Below, piece by piece: positions 16,153-23,742 of a DNA stretch of 64,000 nt (position 1 is its first letter; each line of letters opens with the position of its first letter). The stretch comes from Desulfosporosinus sp. Lineage in GTDB: Bacteria > Bacillota > Desulfitobacteriia > Desulfitobacteriales > Desulfitobacteriaceae. Position numbers and translations under genes: made by a program. The stretch is taken from contig DOPM01000046.1 in the NCBI GenBank assembly GCA_003513495.1, positions 150 through 64,149 on the forward strand. The letters run 5' to 3'. Under the pieces are notes generated by a model. That model saw only the letters and a list, made by a program, of their open reading frames with translations, searched no databases and was not told the origin of the DNA.

Positions 16153-18519
16153 GTGGCGAAGGCTAAAAGACGCCGCACGGTTAATAAACAGGTGAATATG
16201 AGAGTAAGTTCCTTATCTGAGACGATACGCAATGAAGTGATCGGAGTTTTTATTGTGGGGATGTCTTGCTTAGGGTTTGTTACACTTTTCTCAGATAAGA
16301 GTGGTGTGGTTGGCGGGCAAATCAAACACCTTTTAACAGTGCTAGCAGGGAGTGGAAGAGTTAGTATTCCACTTATAATTGGGGCATGGGGTCTTGCATT
16401 TATGAATAAGCAAAGTTCTCGGTTGGGATCTAGAGCCGGGGGGGTACTCCTTCTTTGGCTTGTTTTTATCGGAATACTCCACCTTCAGTTACCTGAAATA
16501 GATACATTTTCAAGTGCGGAAATAATGGATGAAGGTATGTTAGGGCATGGTGGCGGGCTTATCGGTGCCGGAATTGCAATCCTCTTAAAAACAACGATCG
16601 GCATTCCTGGAAGCTACGTTGTTTTAATAATGGCTGCGCTTATGGGAGCTTTACTGATTACTAATCGCTCGTTAATAAAAGGAGTTCAAGAAGTAGGGCA
16701 GGTCGGAAAGGAATCAGGACAATGGGTCAAACACCAAATGGGGGATTTTATCGATGTTCTTAAAAATTCTGACACAGAGGAACCCCGGGATAAGAGTCTT
16801 GTTTCTCAGGCCGATTTAAAAGCAGATGCAAAGCTTCCAACCAAAAAGGGTACTACAACAAAGGGGACCGCACGGGTCCTTGACCCGGATGTCGTTGAAA
16901 GGCCGCTGGTTATAAAAACCCTTGAAGATCATAATGAGATTCCAGACGAAGCTAACATTCCACCAAAAGGGCAGTTAGGATTTGATAAGTTATCTAATCC
17001 AATGAATGAAAATACCATTATGCCACCAGGAAAAGTGACCAGTACACCCGTCTCGCGTCAAACCCGACAAGATGGGAATTTTCAGCTCCCGCAAGTCATG
17101 TTGTTAAATAAATCTCTGAAAGTAAAAAATCCGAGGCTTAATAAGGACTTAGCCGATAATGTGAAAACACTGGAAGAAACCTTAGGAAGTTTCGGAGTCA
17201 AAATCAAAGTGACTCAGGTCACTCAAGGGCCTGCTATTACACGTTATGAGGCGCAACCTGCTCCAGGGGTTAAAGTGAGTAAAATTACAAATTTGGCGGA
17301 CGATATTGCTTTAAGCTTAGCATCTGCTGACGTACGTATTGAGGCACCTATACCAGGGAAGTCAGTGGTCGGTATTGAGGTACCCAACAAAGAGATCTCG
17401 ATGGTTCATTTTCGCGAAGTCCTCGAAACGCCTGAGTATCAAGACAATCCGAGTAAATTAGCCTTGTGTTTGGGCAAAGACATTACAGGGACTCCAGTCA
17501 TTGCAGATTTAACAAAAATGCCTCATCTTCTCATTGCAGGGGCAACGGGCTCCGGAAAATCTGTATGTATAAACACATTAATTCACAGTATCTTGTTTAA
17601 TGCTCGTCCTGATGAAGTGAAGTTTTTATTAGTAGATCCTAAAATGGTTGAATTGGCCAACTATAATGGTATTCCCCACTTGATTGCGCCTGTTGTTACG
17701 GACCCGAGAAAGGCAGCGGGTGCTTTGAAATGGATTGTGACGGAGATGGAGACTCGTTATGAACTGTTTGCTGCTGCCGGAGTGAGAGATATTGTCCGTT
17801 ACAATTTTCTGCGCACCCAGGATAAGCTCGATGAGCATCCACCGCTACCGTATGTTGTAGTAATCATTGATGAATTGGCTGATTTGATGATGGTGGCACC
17901 GGGTGATGTAGAAGATGCTATTTGTCGTTTAGCCCAAATGGCTCGTGCTGCAGGAATTCATTTAATTGTTGCTACTCAACGCCCATCGGTGGATGTAATA
18001 ACAGGTCTAATTAAAGCAAACATTCCGTCTCGTATTGCTTTTGCAGTATCTTCTCAGACGGATTCCAGAACTATTTTGGATATGAATGGTGCTGAGAAGC
18101 TTTTAGGACGAGGGGACATGCTTTATTATCCCATGGGAGCTAGTAAGCCCCTTCGCGTCCAAGGATGTTATTTGGGCGATAAAGAAGTAGAAAATGTGGT
18201 TTCGTTCCTACAAAATCAAGCTAAACCTGAGTACCAAGAAATACCGAACCTTGATATAGTGAATACTAATAAGGAAGAAATGGAAGATGAACTCTTTTAC
18301 CAGGCAGCCCAACTTTTCATTGAAGGCGGAACGGCTTCTGTCTCTCTTCTACAACGCCGTTTACGAATCGGATATACACGGGCGGCCCGCTTAATGGATT
18401 TTCTTGAAACAAAAGGGGTTGTCGGTGGATACGAAGGCTCCAAACCCAGAGAAGTGTTAATGACAAGAGGTCAGTTTGAATTAAAATATGGTCAATGGGT
18501 GGATGAAATAGTACATTAG
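16153..18519 (+). CDS. ftsK: FtsK/SpoIIIE DNA translocase
   Basis: This protein of about 788 aa is a membrane-anchored DNA pump for chromosome segregation at the septum. Four to five N-terminal membrane segments (to about residue 170) are followed by a Pro/Lys-rich linker. The motor has the Walker A GATGSGKS, the Walker B VVVIIDELADLMM and ATQRPSVDVITG. A C-terminal gamma winged helix contains SVSLLQRRLRIGYTRAARLMD. GTG 16153 has GGAGG 8-9 bases upstream, whereas the in-frame ATG 16120 has none. The gene is followed by mnmH. The upstream gap contains the repeat and palindrome described separately. Confidence 0.93.
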   Translation: MAKAKRRRTVNKQVNMRVSSLSETIRNEVIGVFIVGMSCLGFVTLFSDKSGVVGGQIKHLLTVLAGSGRVSIPLIIGAWGLAFMNKQSSRLGSRAGGVLLLWLVFIGILHLQLPEIDTFSSAEIMDEGMLGHGGGLIGAGIAILLKTTIGIPGSYVVLIMAALMGALLITNRSLIKGVQEVGQVGKESGQWVKHQMGDFIDVLKNSDTEEPRDKSLVSQADLKADAKLPTKKGTTTKGTARVLDPDVVERPLVIKTLEDHNEIPDEANIPPKGQLGFDKLSNPMNENTIMPPGKVTSTPVSRQTRQDGNFQLPQVMLLNKSLKVKNPRLNKDLADNVKTLEETLGSFGVKIKVTQVTQGPAITRYEAQPAPGVKVSKITNLADDIALSLASADVRIEAPIPGKSVVGIEVPNKEISMVHFREVLETPEYQDNPSKLALCLGKDITGTPVIADLTKMPHLLIAGATGSGKSVCINTLIHSILFNARPDEVKFLLVDPKMVELANYNGIPHLIAPVVTDPRKAAGALKWIVTEMETRYELFAAAGVRDIVRYNFLRTQDKLDEHPPLPYVVVIIDELADLMMVAPGDVEDAICRLAQMARAAGIHLIVATQRPSVDVITGLIKANIPSRIAFAVSSQTDSRTILDMNGAEKLLGRGDMLYYPMGASKPLRVQGCYLGDKEVENVVSFLQNQAKPEYQEIPNLDIVNTNKEEMEDELFYQAAQLFIEGGTASVSLLQRRLRIGYTRAARLMDFLETKGVVGGYEGSKPREVLMTRGQFELKYGQWVDEIVH

Positions 18520-18548
18520 TTGCATATTCCTTCTGTAGGATTTATGAT
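18520..18548 (+). promoter_or_regulatory. Promoter of mnmH
   Basis: TTGCAT and TATGAT are separated by 17 bases directly after the ftsK stop and 34 bases before mnmH. Confidence 0.45.
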
Positions 18549-18581
18549 AACATAAAGAGTATATCGAACTGGAAGGAATTA

Positions 18582-19667
18582 ATGATGATTAAGGAGATTA
18601 ATGTAGAAGAACTCAGAACTTTAGATAAGCCGATTCTGATTGATGTTCGCTCTGAGGGAGAATATTCCGAAGCGACGATTCCAGGTGCCATTAATCTTCC
18701 TCTTTTTAATAATGAAGAACGTGCTGAGGTTGGTACGACATACACACAGACTTCACCGAATTTGGCCCGGGAACTTGGACTAAGTATTGTTAGCCCAAAG
18801 CTTCCAGAACTGGTCAAAAAGGTGGAAGAATTTTCAAAAAAGGGACCACTTGTCCTTTTTTGCTGGCGAGGCGGTATGCGAAGTAAATCTTTTGCAACGG
18901 TAGTAGAGCTAATGGGCATTCCTATTTATCGTTTACAGGGAGGGTATAAAGCGTATCGTACTCAAGTGGTTGAGTTTTTTCAAAAAAAATTGCCATTTCA
19001 GGTAGTGGTGCTCCGGGGGAATACAGGAGTTGGAAAAACTGAGCTCTTGGGCCATTTACGAGCTGAAGGGTATCCTGCAATTGACTTAGAGGGACTAGCC
19101 AATAACCGAGGATCTGTTTTTGGCGCCATGGGTCTAGGTAATCCGCCGTCTCAAAAAAAATTTGAAGGATTATTGTATGAGGAACTTGCATCATTAAATG
19201 AATTTCCTTATATTATTGTAGAGTGTGAAAGTAAGCGAATTGGCAGGGTTACCTTGCCGGCATCCTTCTTTACAGCAATGCAAGAAGGTATCCAAATACT
19301 TCATTATGATTCCTTGGAAAATCGAGTTCAACGTCTGATAAAAGAATACACCGCATTTCCTGAAGCTATTCAGGAGATAAGAGTTGCTCTAGGGCGGTTA
19401 GTAAAGACGTTGGGTCATGTGAAAGTTCAAGAGTTACAGGGGTTGCTAGATTCTAACTGTCTAGACAAATTCACCGAGCGATTACTTGTCGAGTACTATG
19501 ATAAACTTTATGCTTATCCCAATAAGCCAAGCTCTAAGTATGCCTTTTATATAAACTATGAAGAGCCTGCGAAGGCGTTAAGGGAGTTGGAGTGCTATCT
19601 TGATGAGAAGGTGGCCCAACGAGGCGGAGAACCTCCTGTACCTAGAGTACGATATTCAACAGAATAA
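18582..19667 (+). CDS. mnmH: tRNA 2-selenouridine synthase
   Basis: This 361-aa protein fits MnmH/SelU, which converts geranylated 2-thiouridine at tRNA position 34 to 2-selenouridine using selenophosphate. An N-terminal rhodanese domain starts LIDVRSEGEYSEATIPGA (residues 17-34) and has the active Cys in LFCWRGGMRSKS near residue 92. A P-loop, RGNTGVGKTE, lies near residue 145. The family normally has Cys-Ala/Val-Arg-Gly-Gly; here Trp follows Cys. The presence of this gene suggests selenium use by the organism. It overlaps the next gene by 68 bases. Confidence 0.9.
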   Translation: MMIKEINVEELRTLDKPILIDVRSEGEYSEATIPGAINLPLFNNEERAEVGTTYTQTSPNLARELGLSIVSPKLPELVKKVEEFSKKGPLVLFCWRGGMRSKSFATVVELMGIPIYRLQGGYKAYRTQVVEFFQKKLPFQVVVLRGNTGVGKTELLGHLRAEGYPAIDLEGLANNRGSVFGAMGLGNPPSQKKFEGLLYEELASLNEFPYIIVECESKRIGRVTLPASFFTAMQEGIQILHYDSLENRVQRLIKEYTAFPEAIQEIRVALGRLVKTLGHVKVQELQGLLDSNCLDKFTERLLVEYYDKLYAYPNKPSSKYAFYINYEEPAKALRELECYLDEKVAQRGGEPPVPRVRYSTE

Positions 19668-20388
19668 GCCAGGATTGCTAGGCGCAGTGACTACACTAAT
19701 TGGAATGCTAGGCCTTAACATTTTAACCGTTACGGGGATCGATCAGGTCAGAAGAGGGCTTTTGATAGAAACTCATTCAACGGGAAAAGTAAAAGCATTA
19801 CACGAAGCGCTTAGCGAAGTAGAAGCCATTAAAGTAAGGGCCTTTCGTCAACCAACCCTGTCAGACCGAATCGCACTACGACATGGTAAACGTCTGGATA
19901 TGGCAGAGACCAATCCTCCGACCTATCGGTTTGTTCGGGAAGAATTAGGTGTGTTAGTTGACTTTTTAGGAGATACTTTATTAGAAGGCGGAAATAACGT
20001 CATTGGAATAAGGGGCATGCCTCGTGTCGGTAAAACGGAAGCAGCGATTGCCGCCTGCGTCTATGCCAATAAGCGATGGATTTTGTTGTCGTCGACTATT
20101 ATTCGTCAAACTTTACGAACTGAACTACTAGCAGACGAATCCGTAAATAGTGTTTTTCTAATTGATGGTATTACTAGTACCACTCGAGGAAATGAAGCAC
20201 ATTGGTCCTTATTAGAAAAGACTTTGCAAGTACCAAAGCCTAAGATTATCGAACATCCGGATATTTTTATCCGGGACGGTCGATTAGAAGTTGACTTTGA
20301 TTTTATGATTGAAATTCGCCATCATGAAGACGACGTCATTCGTATAGAGGATATCGCAATGAGTTTTAGTGCATTCGATATGAGTTAA
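19600..20388 (+). CDS. DUF3388 (YmfK-like) protein
   Basis: This 262-aa protein has an ACT-like N-terminus (LLYLEYDIQQNKPGLLGAV) and a P-loop-like GMPRVGKTE near residue 138, as in DUF3388/YmfK proteins of Firmicutes. Its function is unknown. The start (TTG 19600 or ATG 19603) lies inside mnmH, so the two genes overlap in different frames. In Bacillus ymfK lies in the spoIIIE-to-pgsA interval, which supports the assignment by position. Confidence 0.75.
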   Translation: MMRRWPNEAENLLYLEYDIQQNKPGLLGAVTTLIGMLGLNILTVTGIDQVRRGLLIETHSTGKVKALHEALSEVEAIKVRAFRQPTLSDRIALRHGKRLDMAETNPPTYRFVREELGVLVDFLGDTLLEGGNNVIGIRGMPRVGKTEAAIAACVYANKRWILLSSTIIRQTLRTELLADESVNSVFLIDGITSTTRGNEAHWSLLEKTLQVPKPKIIEHPDIFIRDGRLEVDFDFMIEIRHHEDDVIRIEDIAMSFSAFDMS

Positions 20389-20413
20389 TAGGGATAGAAA
20401 GGGGGTTTTAACG

Positions 20414-21181
20414 ATGGCAGGAGAAGGACAAATGCTCCGGGCCGCTCGTGAAGAAAAAGAGTGGAGCTTGTTGGACACTGAGGAAATCACAAAAATTCGT
20501 GTGCGCTATATTCAAGCCCTTGAAGAAGAGGAATACGGGATACTTCCGGGAGCTACTTACGTTAAGGGTTATTTAAGAACCTATGCAAAACAATTGGGTT
20601 TAAACCCTGATGATATTATTGGACTCTATAGTTCATCAATCAAGCAAGAGGTTACACCTGTCATTGAAGAACCAGACAGGATGGTTGTTCGGTCTCACTC
20701 ATTATGGGTTAGGCCAGTGATCATCGGAGGTATGGCGTTGGCGGCAATAGTGTTGGCAATTAGTATCAAAAATTTGTATCAACCAGAGGATATTCCAGAC
20801 TCAGCTTTCACTTCACCACCCTTGATAAGTGCACCTGATTCCGGCCCAACGGAACCCTCTCCAACTGTACCCAAGACGCCTTCCCAAAGTTCCCCGCCAG
20901 ATGTTGTAGCCTCTACGCAAGATGGCTTAACCGCACATTTAGTTTTCACACAAGCCTGTTGGATTGAGATTAAAGTTGATAATCAAGCACCTTTTCAGGG
21001 TACATTTGCAGCCGGCTCTACTAAAGAGATCAAAGGAACAGATAAAATTGAGCTGGTCTCAATTGGGAATGCAGGCGGACTAACAGTAACTTTGAATGGT
21101 AAATCCATGCCGAGTTTAGGAAAACCAGGCCAAGTTCTGCGTAATATTATTTTGACGAAAGAAACGTTGAATCAACTTTAA
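20414..21181 (+). CDS. RodZ/YmfM-like membrane-anchored HTH protein
   Basis: The 255-aa protein has a cytoplasmic RodZ-type helix-turn-helix (MLRAAREEKEWSLLDTEEIT, with YIQALEEEEYGILPG and YVKGYLRTYAKQLGL to residue 75). One membrane segment lies near residues 96-113, followed by a Pro/Ser/Thr-rich linker and a C-terminal DUF4115-like domain (FTQACWIEIKVD). RodZ links MreB to the cell envelope and helps maintain rod shape. AAAGGGGG precedes the ATG. Position after the YmfK-like gene matches Bacillus ymfM. Confidence 0.8.
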   Translation: MAGEGQMLRAAREEKEWSLLDTEEITKIRVRYIQALEEEEYGILPGATYVKGYLRTYAKQLGLNPDDIIGLYSSSIKQEVTPVIEEPDRMVVRSHSLWVRPVIIGGMALAAIVLAISIKNLYQPEDIPDSAFTSPPLISAPDSGPTEPSPTVPKTPSQSSPPDVVASTQDGLTAHLVFTQACWIEIKVDNQAPFQGTFAAGSTKEIKGTDKIELVSIGNAGGLTVTLNGKSMPSLGKPGQVLRNIILTKETLNQL

Positions 21182-21216
21182 CGAATTCAAACTTAAGATT
21201 TAAAGGAGAGTTTATT

Positions 21217-21708
21217 TTGGCTAAAGATTCTTCATTCGATATTGTTTCCAAGGTTGATATGCCTGAAGTTATGAACGCAATTCAACAAGCTCAGAAAGAA
21301 CTTGCGCAACGCTTTGATTTTAAAAATAGTAAATCGTCGATTAAACTTGAGGGCGAAAAGATCATTTTAGTTTCTGATGACGATTTCAAAATGACTAATG
21401 TAGTTGACATTCTAGAAGGAAAACTTGTCAAGCGAGGAGTCTCCTTAAGAGCCTTAGACTATGGAAAGTCTCAACCAGCGGCGGGTGATACAGTTAAGCA
21501 AGAGGTTAAATTGGTTCAAGGAATCGCCCAGGAGAAATCGAAGTTAATTATTAAAGCGTTAAAAGATAGCAAAATTAAAGTGGTAACTTCAATTCAGGGT
21601 GAAGAAATTAGAGTGTCCGGTAAGAATAAGGATGACCTACAAGCAGCTATTGCCTTATTACGCAAGGAAGATTTTGGAATAGAATTACAGTTTATCAATT
21701 TCCGGTAA
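21217..21708 (+). CDS. YajQ family nucleotide-binding protein
   Basis: This 163-aa protein (TTG start after AAAGGAGAG) fits the UPF0234/YajQ family of two-domain ferredoxin-like proteins. The N-terminus SSFDIVSKVDMPEVMNAI and RFDFKNSKSSI near residues 32-42 are diagnostic, and the protein ends FGIELQFINFR as usual. Members bind nucleotides, in one Xanthomonas case cyclic di-GMP; the role here is not known. The stop codon touches the first copy of a 20-bp repeat. Confidence 0.9.
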   Translation: MAKDSSFDIVSKVDMPEVMNAIQQAQKELAQRFDFKNSKSSIKLEGEKIILVSDDDFKMTNVVDILEGKLVKRGVSLRALDYGKSQPAAGDTVKQEVKLVQGIAQEKSKLIIKALKDSKIKVVTSIQGEEIRVSGKNKDDLQAAIALLRKEDFGIELQFINFR

Positions 21709-21974
21709 AGAAAACTTGGCTAGCGTCCACACGAAGACACTGTCTTCGCGCGTAGTAACCCTTCTTACAGACATTGTCTTCGCACGTATTAGCTCTTCTT
21801 GCAGACACTGTCTTCGCACGGGTAAGCTTATCGTAAAAGCCGCAGGCGAAGGCGGTCGCCCTAGTTGCACTTATACTTCGGACGAAGACACTGTCTTCGC
21901 ACGTATTAACCTTCTTGCAGTATATAACGAAGTTAATACTTGCCGTCTAGTATGAAGAAAACTTGGCTAGCGTC
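21708..21974 (+). repeat. Tandem repeat module bounded by 20-bp direct repeats
   Basis: AAGAAAACTTGGCTAGCGTC occurs exactly at 21708-21727 and 21955-21974. Between them a unit of about 34 bases, core CACTGTCTTCGCACG then TATTAACCTTCTTGCAG, occurs in four forms (21731, 21771, 21805, 21882). The first and last copies are preceded by ACGAAGA, which makes the palindrome CGAAGACACTGTCTTCG. No protein-like reading is convincing. Confidence 0.8.
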
Positions 21975-22003
21975 AATCGCTATAGTTGAGGTAACCTAAA
22001 AAG

Positions 22004-22045
22004 CGCCTAAAAATGCTTGGCAAATTTGCCAAGCATTTTTAGGCG
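22004..22045. terminator. 42-bp perfect palindrome between yajQ and motA
   Basis: Both arms of 21 bases, CGCCTAAAAATGCTTGGCAAA and its complement, match perfectly with no spacer, although the first arm as quoted is split here only for description. It stands about 100 bases before motA and may act as a bidirectional terminator; the absence of a T-run after it is unusual. Confidence 0.5.
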
Positions 22046-22142
22046 GAAAAATCATTTTTTAGGGAATTATACAACTTTAAAGGAAATTACCGAGCCAATA
22101 TTGAATAGTAATAATTATTTGGTAGTGGAAAGGATAATTGAT

Positions 22143-22922
22143 ATGGAGAAGTCTACTTACATTGGTTTGTTTCTTGCCGCAATCGCCGTTGGAGTAGGGA
22201 TGGTTTTGAAAGGCGCTAGTTTAACATCTCTCCTGAACCCTGCTGCAATCTTAATTATCTTCGTGGGTACTGCAGCATCATTATTTATAGGTTTTCCCAT
22301 GGATGATCTAAAAGCTGTACCAAAACTCTTTAAGATTATGTTCACTTCCCAGGCATTAGTCTCGAAAAGCGAATTGATTGCCCAAATCGGTGAATGGGCT
22401 ACTGCCAGTCGGCGAGAGGGACTACTCTCACTTGAAAGTAAGGCAGAGGAGATTGAAGACGAATTTCTCAGAAATGGAATGCGTATGGTCATTGACGGGA
22501 ATGACCCAGAATTTATTCGTGAAGTGCTCATGGAAAACATTTCAGCCATGGAAGAGCGACACCGACAGGGTGCGCTTATCTTTACTCAAGCAGGAACCTA
22601 TGCACCGACCCTGGGGGTACTTGGAGCGGTGGTTGGTTTAATTGCCGCTTTGGGTAATCTCAATGAAATAGAAGCCTTAGGACATCTGATTTCTGCAGCC
22701 TTCGTGGCAACATTGTTAGGTATCTTTTCAGGATACGTTTTATGGCATCCCATGGCTAATAAATTAAAACAAAAATCCAAAAAAGAAACACAGATTAAAA
22801 TGATGATGGCTGAAGGACTCTTAGCGATTCAAGCAGGTGAGCCGGTGTTATCCATTAATCAAAGGTTAGCAGTTTTCCTCACTCCTACTGAACGTAAAGC
22901 TATGGAGGAGGAGAAAGCTTGA
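22143..22922 (+). CDS. motA: Flagellar motor stator protein MotA
   Basis: This protein of about 259 aa is the MotA/PomA stator subunit with four membrane segments: two near residues 5-50, and two near residues 145-205 containing TYAPTLGVLGAVVGLIAAL. The cytoplasmic loop carries the conserved charged region (EDEFLRNGMRMVIDG). ATG 22143 follows GGAAAGGA. A longer frame reaching back to 22017 would begin inside the palindrome and lacks a ribosome site. It is translationally coupled to motB. No other flagellar genes are nearby. Confidence 0.9.
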   Translation: MEKSTYIGLFLAAIAVGVGMVLKGASLTSLLNPAAILIIFVGTAASLFIGFPMDDLKAVPKLFKIMFTSQALVSKSELIAQIGEWATASRREGLLSLESKAEEIEDEFLRNGMRMVIDGNDPEFIREVLMENISAMEERHRQGALIFTQAGTYAPTLGVLGAVVGLIAALGNLNEIEALGHLISAAFVATLLGIFSGYVLWHPMANKLKQKSKKETQIKMMMAEGLLAIQAGEPVLSINQRLAVFLTPTERKAMEEEKA

Positions 22923-23698
22923 AAAAGCATAAGAAAGAACATCATGAGGAACATATCGATGAAACATGGCTTATACCTTATGCAGACTTGTTAACCCTGT
23001 TACTGGCCTTATTTATTATTTTATTTGCCTCCAGTCAGGTGGATGAAAAGCGGTATTCTCAGGTTATGCAAGGATTAAATAGTGCATTTAACGGAGGCAT
23101 AAGTGTTTTTGACGAATCTGATAGTATTTCGTTAGATGACGTTTCCACTAACGATATCAAGAATATTAAAGAGAGTGAGCAGGTCCAAAACCTCAAAGAC
23201 TTGATTAATAAGGAACGACAGGACATGGAAGCAATTAAGAAAGAGTTAGATGCTTTTATTAATAAAAATGGTCTGACAATGCAACTTCAAACTAATGTAA
23301 CTAGCGATATGTTGAAAATTACCATCCAGGATTATGCGTTATTTGATTCAGGCATGGCCGTGGTAAAACCAGAGGCTCAAAAACTGGCGTTAGTTATTTC
23401 TGACATGTTAAATATGTATCCTGATTACAAAGTAGAAGTTGCTGGGCATACTGATAACATACCCATTAATAATAGAGAATTCGATTCAAATTGGGATTTA
23501 AGTTCAAGACGATCTTTAAACTTTATGAAATACCTCTTAAATTCGGATAACCTTGACCAAGCACGATTTCGTTCCATTGGATATGGAGAGTATCAACCCA
23601 TTGGCACCAATGCAACGCCTGAGGGGCGTGCAAAAAACCGACGTGTCGAAGTGAATATTATTCGAAATACGATAGAAGCTAAAACCATCGCTCCATAA
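22919..23698 (+). CDS. motB: Flagellar motor stator protein MotB
   Basis: This 259-aa protein (TTG start overlapping the motA stop by 4 bases) has one N-terminal membrane helix, WLIPYADLLTLLLALFIIL, whose Asp is the ion-carrying residue of the stator. A linker with a coiled tendency is followed by an OmpA/MotB peptidoglycan-binding domain with VEVAGHTDNIPI and ARFRSIGYGEYQP. It anchors MotA to the cell wall. Confidence 0.92.
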   Translation: MKKHKKEHHEEHIDETWLIPYADLLTLLLALFIILFASSQVDEKRYSQVMQGLNSAFNGGISVFDESDSISLDDVSTNDIKNIKESEQVQNLKDLINKERQDMEAIKKELDAFINKNGLTMQLQTNVTSDMLKITIQDYALFDSGMAVVKPEAQKLALVISDMLNMYPDYKVEVAGHTDNIPINNREFDSNWDLSSRRSLNFMKYLLNSDNLDQARFRSIGYGEYQPIGTNATPEGRAKNRRVEVNIIRNTIEAKTIAP

Positions 23699-23742
23699 TC
23701 CCAATCTTAACCCATGGTTGGTTGATATAGAAAGGTGAGACT

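Noticed and set aside
21731..21920. CRISPR array
   Set aside because: Units are imperfect, near-contiguous without unique spacers, and no cas genes are near.
21716..21955. Plus-strand 79-codon frame after yajQ
   Set aside because: It lies almost wholly within the 34-base repeat units and has no ribosome site; the protein text is only the repeat translated.
22017..22142. N-terminal extension of MotA
   Set aside because: It would start within the 42-bp palindrome; the MotA likeness begins at ATG 22143.
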